Shown: positions 53,350-63,917 of the stretch, one piece after another
Layout: the number at the start of each line of letters is the position of its first letter
Numbering within the stretch: the first letter of the stretch is position 1
NCBI GenBank assembly: GCA_023091735.1
Contig: JALKBU010000020.1
Span: 1 to 64,000 of the forward strand
From: Trichomonas tenax
Lineage: Eukaryota; Parabasalia; Trichomonadida; Trichomonadidae
Length of the DNA stretch: 64,000 nt
Reading direction: 5' to 3'
Position numbers and translations under genes: made by a program
The notes under the pieces: model-generated
What the model was told of the DNA's origin: nothing
The model's input: the letters and a program-made list of their open reading frames with translations, nothing else
Databases searched by the model: none

Positions 53350-54060
53350 TCAGATATATTGAGGTCCGGAGGTGAAATCACTCCAAGCGTCCATAGAAAT
53401 ATCCGGTGGCTGTAGTTGTAACGATGCAGGCTCATTTGCTTTGTCACCTTTTTTGAAGAAAAATGTGTCAAAACGTAGTTCATCGTAAGTAATTGGTAAA
53501 TTGCAAATAGGACAGACCCAATTATCGTCTACTTGAGCCAAAAGGTATTCTCTGAGATCGAAACACTGAGGATGAGCGCAATTTACGCCTCTTCCAGGGC
53601 ATGTTATAGGAACCATGGAGAATGGACATATATACGTAATTACCTGTTTTGGAAGCTTTGGAGCTGTAGGTCGTGTCTTAATAATTTCTTCAATCACTTC
53701 ATTGATGTCTCGAGGCATATTATTGATGATTAACGTATTGGGGTTTTGTTGCTTTGTGTTGTCGGCATAATTAACAAAATGGAAAAATTGTTGCGAATTA
53801 TCAATCGAAGGATAACCAGAGCTTTGTGGTGAAGATGCGTAGCTCGAGGGGACACTCGAAGGCGAGAAATGCGGAGATAATTGTTGCTGAGTTTGCAGTG
53901 CCTTTTTTGATGAGACTTTTGTTAAGACATCGTTGGGAACATTCATGATTCGAGCCTGTCGCTGAAATGCCTGTTTCTTCTTCACGTTCTGTCGCGAGGC
54001 TGCGGAATTAAGATGCTTTTCTGCTGCTTCATTCATTGAAATTATGTCACTTTTCATCAT
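53350..54060 (-). CDS. SP-RING (Miz) zinc-finger protein, probable SUMO ligase
   Basis: A 236-residue protein with a Gln/Ser/Pro-rich, probably disordered N-terminal half and an SP-RING at about 142-200. The ligands can be read as C145, C154, C161, H163, C166, C183 and C186 in YICPFSMVPITCPGRG, NCAHPQCFDLREYL and WVCPICNLPI. This is the signature of PIAS/Siz E3 ligases, which transfer SUMO to nuclear proteins. The usual SAP and PINIT domains are missing, so this is a minimal member. ATG 54060 is adopted; a second ATG follows directly. Convergent with the calnexin-like gene. Confidence 0.88.
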   Translation of the reverse strand: MMKSDIISMNEAAEKHLNSAASRQNVKKKQAFQRQARIMNVPNDVLTKVSSKKALQTQQQLSPHFSPSSVPSSYASSPQSSGYPSIDNSQQFFHFVNYADNTKQQNPNTLIINNMPRDINEVIEEIIKTRPTAPKLPKQVITYICPFSMVPITCPGRGVNCAHPQCFDLREYLLAQVDDNWVCPICNLPITYDELRFDTFFFKKGDKANEPASLQLQPPDISMDAWSDFTSGPQYI

Positions 54061-55825
54061 TTCCCACTTTTTATTTTGATTTGGTGAAAATCGCCATAAT
54101 TTTTGCGGTGATCGCTTCTGTTGTGACTAAAATTTTTGTTTTCGCCATCTCGAGCTGATTTTTGTAGAAAATATTGATCAAAACTATTGGTTTCTGAACC
54201 AAAGGCTGAGCTTTTGGGAAACAATTAGTTTTTGGATGAATATATTGTAACGAACTCGGTGATATCATTATTTATGATATTTTTAGAATCAAAATTCTCA
54301 CATTTAGTTTTTTGGATCAGAATCCTGAGGTGAATAATCTTCCTATTGATATCATTATTGATACTGATCTTGATAGTTATGAAATACAAATTTAAAATTT
54401 CAAAGATCCAATTAATTCTGTTTCAAAGCGTTTCTAGTTAATGAATACAATTTCATAATGATGTTGATTCATTTCTCTGCTCTTAGTGCTCATTCAGTTG
54501 ATAATTAATACATGTTGAATCAAAACCGCCAAATTAACATTGCTAGTCTTCAATTTAGATTATCTTATCAATGCAATTGATATTGGGATGAATAATCATT
54601 TCCAGTCTTTGTTCAATATATTTGGAATTCTTATTTGTATGACACTTAATCACCCAACTCTCGGCAATGACTTTAGACCTGATTTTTTAGTACCTGATGA
54701 GTTATATGACATACGTAAGTAAAATAATAGTCATATATATATCATTTTAAGTGATTCGTCTATTTTGGAGTGCATCCCTTGGAACCAATTGATCATCTAT
54801 TATGAAAGCTTGATATCAAAGTACATAAAACATGAAATTAAATAACGAAGTTATAAAAAAATTGTGTTAATGGAAGCAATTCATTGATATTAATATTACC
54901 TATCAAATGTAATTCTATTGGTCGGTTGTATATACATTGTTTTCATTTAACTTAGTTGATATTTTAGTGAATCTAATATAATTGACTGATTTATCATATT
55001 TGTAATGTGGTAAATGCAATTTTTATGAGCATTAAATGGGAACTATTGTGCTTTTTATGCCTATTGTTATTCTTTTTTGAAAAGTTTTCAAGATTATCCC
55101 TTATTTGAAGTAATGAACAACTCGGAATGTATGTAATGAAATTTGTTGATGTTCTGTAGTTGTTAGTCTAATTGATGTCGATAATCTTAGAAAATTATAT
55201 TCATAACTAAATATCAAGCGCTTTATCTGTTTTTGATCATTAAAACACTGTCAATCTGTGATGATTCAGAGAATACAGAATCCACATATTGACAGAGTGC
55301 CAATAACAAAGATAATGGCTGAGAAATAACTTATTTTTGATTTCAGGAAAAACCAAAAAGTTGCAATTTGCCGTCAGAAAATTCACTCTATATGGTTAGT
55401 TGCTCGCTAGAAATTCAAACACAGTATTTCTAGGAGCAGTCGGACTTATGTATGAGGAGAGAACCAAAAAAATACTACAAAATTCACAATATCATATATC
55501 AGATATTATTAATTTACATGATAAATTATCTCTTTACATGACATAACGTTTAAGGGGGCATTTTGACAATAAAAAATTTGTTGCGAAAATGCAATATTTT
55601 TCTTGAAAATTTATAAAAACTTGAAATATAGCAAATTTTAGATCTTTCTTTATCATAGGGCATATTCGATATTACCATGGTGATATATATTTACCAAAAA
55701 AGTTCGAAAAAAAAGTCTATTTTTATTTTCATTCTTTCTCAATCAAAACAAAATAACAATAGAATTTGAGAAAGTGTCAAATTGGTCGAACTGCACCCTT
55801 AAATCAAAAAAATTGATTGAAATAA
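54061..55825. other. Gene-free stretch
   Basis: 1.76 kb. Short frames (54071-54268 minus, 54540-54722 plus) show no family and are not called. Two TTTACATG boxes lie at 55513-55523 and 55533-55543, 20 bases apart in the same orientation. Otherwise AT-rich without structure that I can name. Confidence 0.5.
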
Positions 55826-56900
55826 GGCTATAAGCAACAGTCAACTGAAAGTATATTTTCTTTAAACAATTATAGGAATTCAAAAGAGTATTATGAACGT
55901 GAAAATATTGTTGAAGCAAACTTAGTTGGAAGTAGTATTGTAGTATCAATATTTGCCTTTGAATGCTGCCCCAATTTAAAAATTGTCACTGGATGTGAAT
56001 CCATAACATGATTATTCATTTTTCAACTGTCGGAAATTATTTCAATCAGTTATGCAGCTTTTTTAATTTGAATTTCTTTAGAGAGGATTGATATGCCAAA
56101 TGTTGAAAGTATAAGTTATAGTATTTTTAATGAGTGTAGATCATTAAGTAGTTGCACATTTAGTAAAGTTACAATCTTTGGTGAAAGCGTATTTTGTAAT
56201 TGTGGAATGTCTTCTTTTGATTTCTCTCATATAAAAGCATTTCGAAACACTAAAATTAGAAATTCTAATTTAGTGAGCTGTACTTCAATTGGATACACAG
56301 TTTTCCAGAATACGCCATTGCAAGAAATTGAGTTAATAATCTGTCCAATAATTAGTGATTATGCGTTTGATAATACACCAGTAAGCAATATTGATTTGAG
56401 TACAATTATTGGTACTGCCACATTCCGAAATACTCCTATTACTAGTGCCGATTTAAGGAATTGTTTAACAAGTGGTTCAAAAGCGTTCCAAAACACCCCT
56501 CTTAGCAGTGTCGATTTAGGGTCTTGCACATCGATTGGAGAATATGTATTCCAAAATACCAGGATTGCAAATATTGATCTACATTCCTGTAAATTTGTCT
56601 GACAATATTAATTTGCCGATTCGAGGTACTGTTAATATTTTAGGTGGACAAATCATTGAACAAAATGTCTTCGCGAATACATTTCTCACTGAATTGCATA
56701 TTCAAACGCCAGGAATAGTAATTAACGCATTTGCTTTCCATTCACTCTCAACACTTCAAATTCTGGAATTAATTGTTTGTACAGTCCAGACTAATGCTTT
56801 TATTGGATGTTTGAACATAAGATCGATATATTTTGATAGACAGTTCCTTGATTTAGCAAGTGGTTCATTTGATTCAATTCAGGTTGGCATATATTACTAA
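55826..56900 (+). pseudogene. BspA-like leucine-rich-repeat pseudogene, NTP-repeat type
   Basis: Readable from about 55826 (YYERENIVEANLVGSSIVVS; FAFECCPNLKIVTGCESIT) to a TGA near 56009. A short damaged stretch follows, then a 169-codon block from 56093 and, after a frameshift near 56590, a 100-codon block to 56900. The middle consists of ~23-residue repeats of the form AFxNTPLxxIDLxxC (for example KAFQNTPLSSVDLGSC and TATFRNTPITSADLRNC), a BspA variant distinct from the array at 3.6-7.5 kb. No signal peptide or anchor remains. There are at least three lesions. Confidence 0.7.
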
Positions 56901-57248
56901 GGAATTATTGATTACTTTAGTGATGTAACAACAATTGTAATTGGACATTTATATAATAAAATATTTGTTAAAGAACATGTATTAATACATTTTGCAATAT
57001 TCCTGTTGCAAAAGAATTTTACTCATGACAGTGTCTTTCAGTTCGATATTGAGGAAATATGCAATTACCGAAATTTTATGAAGTTCAAAGTGATTCAGAT
57101 ACACACACTCAAAAAATAATCGAAAGAAAAAAGACATAAGATTTGTTTCAGTTTTAGAAGTGGAGTAAAATTTAAAGAGAATCATAATTTTAAATATCAC
57201 TGAAAATCAATTTTCAATTTTATGTTTTCCTTCAGAGAGGCATCTGCT
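56901..57248. other. Spacer between BspA and kinase pseudogenes
   Basis: About 350 AT-rich bases; nothing recognised. Confidence 0.45.
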
Positions 57249-58222
57249 ATGACCCAAGTCCAAGTTGGCTAGTATTATCTTGGCAAAGAGATCGGGAGTG
57301 GAGAATTCGCCAGTGTTTATCATGGCGAGCACCCGAAGACTGGTGAGAAAGTACCAATAAAGTTATAGAGAGAACTACAGCAAAAGACTTTGGTCTTCTC
57401 CCATATATAGAGACAGAACTTAGAATAGTATCAAGAATCGTCCATCCGAACATCGCTCGTGTTTATGACATTATTGATTCCGATGAGTTCATTTTCATCA
57501 TTATGGAATACCTCGAAAATGGAAGCCTCCAGAACTTTATTGACATCCGCTGCCGTCTCCCGCAAGCAGATCAAATCAGAGTGGCCATAGAAATCCTTGA
57601 GGGGATCAACTACTTGTACACGCGTGGAATCATCCACAGAGACATCAACCCAGCAAATATCATGTTTGAAAAAGACATGCACGCAAAAATTATCAACTTC
57701 GGTTTCAGTTGAGAATTCAACTGCGGAAACTTGAGAACAGTTTGCGGCACACAGGAATTGATGGCTTCTGAATTGATTTGCGGCAAAGAATACGATGGAA
57801 TGATGGCAGATGTTTGGGCCTATTGTGTCACAATTCATTTAATGTGCGAATTGGCATTTCCTTTTGAATTCAAGAGTGATTCACAGCTGATTTACTGCAC
57901 TAAGACAAACCCCATCAATTTCCAGATCAAGTCTCAAGGAATCATTGGATGGCTCGTTAAGGGCTGTCTCCAATACAGTCCAGCCGATAGATTAACGGTA
58001 AAACAGATGCTGGATTACATAAAGACGCAAACAAGTGCATCAGCTCCAAACTCACTTGCAAGGATTCAAATTGTAAAAAGAACAAATATATTGCCACATG
58101 TTGCACACGTTAGAGTTCATCCAAACTCACCTGTTGTATTCAGAGCAAGGCATGTTATGGAGAACAACTTGTTAAGACAGAAGATGGATTTGAGAAAAAG
58201 AATCAAATCACTTGAACATTAA
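57249..58222 (+). pseudogene. Protein-kinase pseudogene with degenerate catalytic motifs
   Basis: A CAMK-like Ser/Thr kinase from ATG 57249. The glycine loop is intact (GSGEFASVYHG). There is a TAG at codon 8, a frameshift in the VAIK region (around 57360) and a TGA at 57711 straight after the DFG position. Independent of these breaks, key residues are altered: the catalytic loop reads HRDINPANI (HRD kept, the usual Lys replaced by Asn), the DFG aspartate is Asn (INFGFS) and APE is ASE. A ~60-residue C-terminal tail follows the kinase domain. The active-site changes suggest it was already a pseudokinase before the frame broke. Confidence 0.75.
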
Positions 58223-58376
58223 GAATAATAGAATAAATGTTTGCTTGATTTTGTTTTTTTAGTAAATTGATGATATTTTGCGTAAATAAAACAAAACATT
58301 GTTTAATCAGAAAGTATTAATATATATATATAAAAACTATAACATAAATATATGAAAGCCCTCTTAAAATAACAAG

Positions 58377-61300
58377 TTACTTGTAGATCGAACTTCCATC
58401 ACTTTTCACGCCTTTGACAGAGTTGAAATGTTGTGGAGCCGTGATGAGCATTGTGGAAATGATATCGCCTACGCTATCACCTGCTTTTCCTGAATACGTG
58501 TATTCTATTTTAGCTTGTTCATTCTTCAGGTCTGTGATAATGCCTGGATAGATATATCCTTCGAACTTGTGTGTCTCATCCTTTTCTTTTTCTTCGATTG
58601 GAGTTTTGCTCAATGTTTCACCGGTCTTCTTCAACATTTCTATCTGCTTGATGAGCGTTTCTTTGTATGCTGTCTTCTCCTCTATCGCATTCAAAAGTGG
58701 CTGTTTATGGTTATCAAGTTGCTCCAGCATGAGAGAAATCTCGATGTTCTCTGTGTTAAATGAGTCGTATTGAGCGAAGAACTCTGACTGACGCTTAAGC
58801 ATCTCGTTCTTCTTTGATACAATAGCTTTCTGTCTGGATTTCTGTAAATCAATGTTTCTCTTCTGCTCTTCAGAAACTTTTTGTCTTAAGTCGCTTAAAT
58901 TCTTCAACAATGACTGAAGCTTTGGTGTTTTATCAAAGAGCTCTTTGATGGAGTTCGACATATCATTGAAACTATCATTGCCTTCTTCACTTTGCGTAAT
59001 CTTTAGAATCTTATCGAGATCCTCATCGAATGATGCATCCTTCTGTATTGCAGCTGCTGACTGCTTGAGAATCTGGAGCGAGAAAGTGATAAAGTCTGGA
59101 TTTGTTTGTGAGAAACAGAACTGAAGTGGAAGTAAAACTTTTTCTGGTTGATCATTGTTTTCGTTGATGAAAACATTCTGCTTCGATAATGAAATACTCG
59201 TAAGATTTGAAATAACAAATGTTGTGTAATTCGAGATATCGATTGTGGTCTGATAATACAAAGAAACAGCATTTGCATAAGAAATGATTTGTTCAATTAA
59301 ACTGTCGTTATCATGATTGAGTCCGTGAGTTTCCATGAGGATGCTCAAGTCTTTGCAAAGTTTCTTGTAAATCTTTGGTCTGAATGAATGCCAGCTTACA
59401 TATTTCGAGAAGTTAAGAGAAAGAGAATCAGTTGATGTAAAAGGCTTTGTGGTGATTAAGTTCTCAAAAACAATTTTGGCTTTGTCCATGACGACATCAA
59501 CATCAAGTGCTTTGAACAAAGCTGTCGCTTTCATGAAATTCTCGTCAATCGCATAAACAGTTAATTGTGGTGGCTGAAGAACATCAGGAATCTCTTCAAC
59601 AGCATTCTTCAAATTAAGAATGCAACGAATATCCTCTGAACCACTGAAAACAACATTCAAAAACAGTGCCAAAGACGAAAAGTTCGTCAAAAATCGCTTC
59701 ATATTGAAATGTCTTAAACTTGATGCTGCAATTTCTATCTGTGGAGAATATCCACCAACAATTATTGATCGAGCAATTTCATCTCTTAAGTGCATAAATC
59801 TCCATAAATGAACAAGCTCACATGTTATTGATTTGATCTTTCCGTCATCATATTCTCCGATTTTTGTGATCAAGTTTGCCAAAACATCTTTATCGAGGGA
59901 TCCACGTGTGAGAATATCTAAGAAGAATAATATTTCGTAGGCTTTTTCGTTTCCCATTTGCAAAATATAAGTGGACATTTGAGATATTTTGTTTGTAATT
60001 TCGCTGTTGAAAATCGACATCGACTGATTAAGTTTGATGAAATTAGGAACAAACTCTGGAGAAAACTTATCAAGAAGGAATGAATAGTCTGCATTGCCAA
60101 GAATATATATTGTATTCTCATTTATGCACTTTGTTATCGCTTGCGAAAGTAATGGCGCAAATTCAAATTTAATATCTGAAACTTTGATTGCTTCAGAGTC
60201 TTCACTGAAAATTCCAACAAAGGACATAATGAAATCAGCATTAGAAGGTAATTCAGATGACTCGCTATATTTGACAGCAATCTTGTTAAGATCTTCAAGT
60301 AATTCGCTGATTTGTGGAGGAATAGAGTCGAAAGCTTTGATGTGAGAAATAGCATCTTCAATTTCACTCGATGTCACTGAAGAATATTCTGCTTGGAACA
60401 AGAAATTGAGCAGGAATGTGAAGTTTCCGGTCATAATAATATATTCAATAACAGCATGGAAATGACTTCTTAGTGTCTGGAAAACCCATCTTCTGACTGG
60501 GAAACCAACAAATGAACTTGTTTCTTTGATTTGCGCTTTGATGCGATTAAGTATTTCAACATCTGGTTGTTCAGTTAATGGAACATTAAATTCATCATTT
60601 TTAAGTAATAAATCTGTAAGTGTTCTCATGTACATCATTCTTGTAGAGTTTCCGTAAGGAATTGTTCCACAAAAATCTAAAATTGAGAAAATTTGTGTTA
60701 CTGTGTAAATGCATTTGAGTGATTCTGTAATTTTGTCAATATATTCGTTGGTCTGTCCGTTGAAATTGTTGCTGAATTTAACGGAAACAGCTTCAGCGTA
60801 TAATTCTAAAACTTCATTTTCAGGAAGAGGAGTCACAAGAAGTTCGTGCAATTTATGTACAAATTGGGATGTAAACATTTCAGACACGGCTGGATAATTC
60901 GATTCCAAGCAAACGAACTGATTAGAAAAATTTGGTGGATATAAATGATCGTGTTTCATGCTCATTGATTTGTCTGTGGTAACATCGATGCCTAATTTTG
61001 CCAATTCTTCGATGTATTTGTTTAAAAGGAAGTTTTCTTGAGACGTAATTCGAATTCTTGATTCAAATTGTTTGTTGTAAGGCAATATCTTGGAACCAAG
61101 ATTGATATTGATTTTCTCATCAAAAATTTCAAATTTTTCTGTCGTGAATTTATTTAGAAGAGATGAAATTTTGTTGATTGCTTGAATGTAGCTTAAATTT
61201 GTTTTAATTATATTAAACTCTGCAACAATTTTGTCAAGAGTTGAAAATAATGAGCTTACATTGAGAAATGCTCGAATATGATGAGGTCCAACGTCAATAT

Positions 61301-61775
61301 CCGAATTTGATTTCTTTGTTTCTTCGATAAAAGTAATGAAACTATCGATCTCCAAGATTCTGCAAGGAGAATTATCCTTTAACATCGTTAAAAACTCAAT
61401 AAGTCTCGAACAATAATTGGAAACAGATTTAATTCGTGGTAAATACGGAATTATGGAATTGATTTTTGCTGCAAAGATTCTGATAACTCTTGTGTAGTCG
61501 TAAACTTGTAAAATTGTATCGCGAATACCAAAATTTGGAATTGATAACAAAAACTGTTGAAAAGTGAACCATTTAACAACAAAACTATCAGAGTTAAATG
61601 TATTTATCGATTCTTTAATAGATTTCAAACTGTTGAACAAAGTGCCATTTCCAGAATTTAATTCTCCAAGAATTGACATAACTTCTCCTTGAAAATTTGT
61701 GACTTCTTTCCTCGGCAGACGCAAATAAAGATGTTCTTTCTTTGCTCTCGACACGGAATCTCGTCCATGTCGCAT
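58377..61775 (-). CDS. Large helical protein with C-terminal coiled coil
   Basis: About 1,132 residues from ATG 61775 (MRHGRDSVSRAKKEHLYLRL); three codons more are open upstream, but they begin with TTG. It is helical throughout, with no membrane segment. A coiled coil lies near residues 985-1,075 (LLKNLSDLRQKVSEEQKRNI... to EKTAYKETLIKQIEMLKKTG), followed by a compact C-terminal block (FEGYIYPGIITDLKNEQAKI). GTCACCTTTT, a one-base variant of the Inr box, lies about 33 bases before the ATG. The family is not recognised. Its neighbour at 62029 is a flagellar central-pair protein, so an axonemal or cytoskeletal role is possible but unproved. Confidence 0.85.
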   Translation of the reverse strand: MRHGRDSVSRAKKEHLYLRLPRKEVTNFQGEVMSILGELNSGNGTLFNSLKSIKESINTFNSDSFVVKWFTFQQFLLSIPNFGIRDTILQVYDYTRVIRIFAAKINSIIPYLPRIKSVSNYCSRLIEFLTMLKDNSPCRILEIDSFITFIEETKKSNSDIDVGPHHIRAFLNVSSLFSTLDKIVAEFNIIKTNLSYIQAINKISSLLNKFTTEKFEIFDEKININLGSKILPYNKQFESRIRITSQENFLLNKYIEELAKLGIDVTTDKSMSMKHDHLYPPNFSNQFVCLESNYPAVSEMFTSQFVHKLHELLVTPLPENEVLELYAEAVSVKFSNNFNGQTNEYIDKITESLKCIYTVTQIFSILDFCGTIPYGNSTRMMYMRTLTDLLLKNDEFNVPLTEQPDVEILNRIKAQIKETSSFVGFPVRRWVFQTLRSHFHAVIEYIIMTGNFTFLLNFLFQAEYSSVTSSEIEDAISHIKAFDSIPPQISELLEDLNKIAVKYSESSELPSNADFIMSFVGIFSEDSEAIKVSDIKFEFAPLLSQAITKCINENTIYILGNADYSFLLDKFSPEFVPNFIKLNQSMSIFNSEITNKISQMSTYILQMGNEKAYEILFFLDILTRGSLDKDVLANLITKIGEYDDGKIKSITCELVHLWRFMHLRDEIARSIIVGGYSPQIEIAASSLRHFNMKRFLTNFSSLALFLNVVFSGSEDIRCILNLKNAVEEIPDVLQPPQLTVYAIDENFMKATALFKALDVDVVMDKAKIVFENLITTKPFTSTDSLSLNFSKYVSWHSFRPKIYKKLCKDLSILMETHGLNHDNDSLIEQIISYANAVSLYYQTTIDISNYTTFVISNLTSISLSKQNVFINENNDQPEKVLLPLQFCFSQTNPDFITFSLQILKQSAAAIQKDASFDEDLDKILKITQSEEGNDSFNDMSNSIKELFDKTPKLQSLLKNLSDLRQKVSEEQKRNIDLQKSRQKAIVSKKNEMLKRQSEFFAQYDSFNTENIEISLMLEQLDNHKQPLLNAIEEKTAYKETLIKQIEMLKKTGETLSKTPIEEKEKDETHKFEGYIYPGIITDLKNEQAKIEYTYSGKAGDSVGDIISTMLITAPQHFNSVKGVKSDGSSIYK

Positions 61776-62028
61776 TTTGTCCAAATTCTAAATAATAAAA
61801 GGTGACAAACAGATCTTGCAAAATCGGAAAAACTTGTAGATGTAGCTAGCTGATGATGTATATAATCAAATTACTAAAGAAAATCGGGTATTTTATTATA
61901 AATTGAAGATTCAATAAAGAACAAGGTTTTCATTTATTGTCTATCAATGTATGTATCGTTAAGCTTGTGATCTTATTAGTAGTTGTATTAAAATTGTTTG
62001 TGATATATAAAAAAAAGTTATGAACATT

Positions 62029-63003
62029 TTATTTCTTTGCGCGTGTGGTCTTCTTGACTGGCGCGTTTTGTCTTTCTCCAATGTGTATTTCGATTTCCTT
62101 GATCTTGCCGATAAGGACTCTTTCTTTCTCGTCAAATTCAGTGACGAACTTTTCATGCATTTTGGCAAGTGTCTCCTTGAGCATGTCTGCTGGAACTTGT
62201 GGTCCTCTATCCTTGACCTCTTCCTGCTCTACCGGTTGTGGTATTTCCGGTGGAACTTCCTTTATCTGTTCTTGAGACTCATTTCTTGGTGATGATGTCG
62301 ATCTATCGCGTGATTTACTGGATCTTCCGGAATCGTGCTGTGATGAGATTGATTTCTGCTCTTCTGTATCGTTTGCTGACTCTGGAGCTGATGAAGCTAT
62401 CGTGGACTGGTCCATTTCCATCTCTGAGAGTGCCGGCATAAGCGGAAGCTCAATCGTTGTCGGTCCGAGTGTGCGGAATTGAAGAACTGGCTTCTTTGTG
62501 AAGCAATATTGAATCATTTTCGCATTTCTAAAGAAACTAGAAATAAAGAATTCCTGGATAATTTTAATGTCTGATATATAGAAGATTCCGGATGAAAATG
62601 GAGGACGTTCAACACAATGTATCAAAAGAACGTGCTCAAATCTTTTTGCTAACTTCTCTGGTTGATAATATGGAGAGAATATAATTTGCTGAAGCATGGC
62701 GATGTAAATTGTAAGAAATACGATGGATTTTGAATACGAGAACTGATTATCTGAAGCAAATAAAAGCGCTTCGTGAACTAAATCGATTAAAACTTCGCGT
62801 GCTATTTCATCAACTTCTCCCTGCTCGTTCTGAACATAAGAATCGAGCTGGAACAAAAATTGAATTCGAGCGCGATACATTTGTTGATCTGGACACGAAT
62901 TTATACTACAAAGATTTTGCGCTGTGATAATAGGAGAAACCATACCCCTGCTGGTAACAAAATCATCGATTCTTGTCGCTTCTTGCTCTGATAAATCGAT
63001 CAT
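62029..63003 (-). CDS. CFAP119: CFAP119 (CCDC189/C1a-32)-like central-pair protein
   Basis: A 324-residue protein whose first 185 residues follow the CFAP119 pattern: an amphipathic helical domain with FASDNQFSYSKSIVFLTIYI, then the signature RFEHVLLIHCVERPPFSSGI, IQEFFISSFFRNAKMIQYCF. In animal and algal relatives the corresponding text is PPFSIGIF...YFRHYKLYKYAFT. The C-terminal part is a Ser/Glu-rich linker and a short charged coiled coil. In Chlamydomonas the homologue, C1a-32, is part of the C1a projection of the central pair and affects beat control. This is expected in trichomonads, which have 9+2 flagella. Confidence 0.72.
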   Translation of the reverse strand: MIDLSEQEATRIDDFVTSRGMVSPIITAQNLCSINSCPDQQMYRARIQFLFQLDSYVQNEQGEVDEIAREVLIDLVHEALLFASDNQFSYSKSIVFLTIYIAMLQQIIFSPYYQPEKLAKRFEHVLLIHCVERPPFSSGIFYISDIKIIQEFFISSFFRNAKMIQYCFTKKPVLQFRTLGPTTIELPLMPALSEMEMDQSTIASSAPESANDTEEQKSISSQHDSGRSSKSRDRSTSSPRNESQEQIKEVPPEIPQPVEQEEVKDRGPQVPADMLKETLAKMHEKFVTEFDEKERVLIGKIKEIEIHIGERQNAPVKKTTRAKK

Positions 63004-63399
63004 TAGTGGTTTTTTCTAAAATAACGAATACTGTTATTATGGGGTGCAAAATAAATTTAAAGGGGAGTGTTTACATGGCAGAAAATGCTTACATGGCAAA
63101 TAAAAATCACGATAACAATATTTGTGATAAAAATGTGTTTTTGATGTCAATAGCATCAGCATGATGAGCACTTTGATATTTTGCATGACAAAATGCGTTG
63201 CAATTGAGTGTGTTTTCAAATTCATATTTTTCAGTGTGGGTTGAACAACTTGACATCTATCAATTTATTCTCTTCACTCTCAAATGTTCTTTCATTCAGT
63301 ATCATACATTTAACAAAATAAAGAATGTTGATCGCTAAAACAGATTTTTAAATTTTCGACTTTTGTGATTCATCAATGTTTGAGAATCTAGTAATCAAT
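63004..63399. other. Divergent promoter region with paired TTACATGGCA
   Basis: About 400 bases between the head-to-head CFAP119-like and cupin genes. TTTACATGGCA (63070-63080) and TTACATGGCA (63089-63098) lie 19 bases apart in direct orientation, a motif that recurs in other spacers of this window. Confidence 0.5.
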
Positions 63400-63407
63400 T
63401 CACTTTT
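63400..63407 (+). promoter_or_regulatory. Inr octamer of the cupin gene
   Basis: TCACTTTT with +1 A at 63402, 18 bases before ATG 63420. Confidence 0.7.
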
Positions 63408-63419
63408 AGTACTTGCATC

Positions 63420-63839
63420 ATGCAGACAGTTGCTAAGACAGAGAAGTTCGGTGTTGTTGAGATTGGTGCCTTCTCAAATCTCAACAAGTATGAGCATAAT
63501 AAGGCCTTCCTTCAGAATGCTATTGGATCAACATCAATGGAGATCTCAATCACAAAGTACAACCCAGGAGAGCAGATTCCATTCTTCCATGATCATAAGA
63601 ACCACGAGGAAATCTACATTGTCACAAAAGGAAATGGTGAATTCCAACTCGATGGTAAAGTTTTCCCTATCAAAGAAGGAAGTGTTGTCCGCTGTGCGCC
63701 AGGTGTTTCTCGCAATTTGAAGAACACTGGTAATGAAGAATTGATTGTCATTTGCGCACAGGCAGACAATGGATCAATGAAGCACAAAACAATGGAAGAT
63801 TACTTCATTACACAGACAGAAGCAAAGTTCTCTAAGTAA
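63420..63839 (+). CDS. Single-domain cupin, possibly of bacterial origin
   Basis: A 139-residue cupin_2 protein. Motif 1 is complete, GEQIPFFHDHKNHEEIYIVT, with H57, H59 and E63/E64 as metal ligands. Motif 2 reads GSVVRCAPGVSRNLKN, where the usual histidine of PxGxxH is R98, so the fourth metal ligand is missing. Small soluble cupins of this kind are common in bacteria and rare in eukaryotes, so horizontal origin is likely. Codon use is rich in C/G-ending codons, like the EF-hand gene, and a perfect Inr precedes it, so it is expressed and adapted to the host. The substrate cannot be inferred. Confidence 0.9.
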   Translation: MQTVAKTEKFGVVEIGAFSNLNKYEHNKAFLQNAIGSTSMEISITKYNPGEQIPFFHDHKNHEEIYIVTKGNGEFQLDGKVFPIKEGSVVRCAPGVSRNLKNTGNEELIVICAQADNGSMKHKTMEDYFITQTEAKFSK

Positions 63840-63917
63840 AAATAAACATATCAAATTGTTAAAATATTTTTCTTAATCTATCAAGGTCAAACCCAAATTA
63901 TATAAAAGGGTGATACA

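Noticed and set aside
54540..54722. 60-codon frame with HPTLGNDFRPDFLVPDE
   Set aside because: Begins with TTG, is isolated and has no Inr or recognised domain; could be a relic but not supportable.
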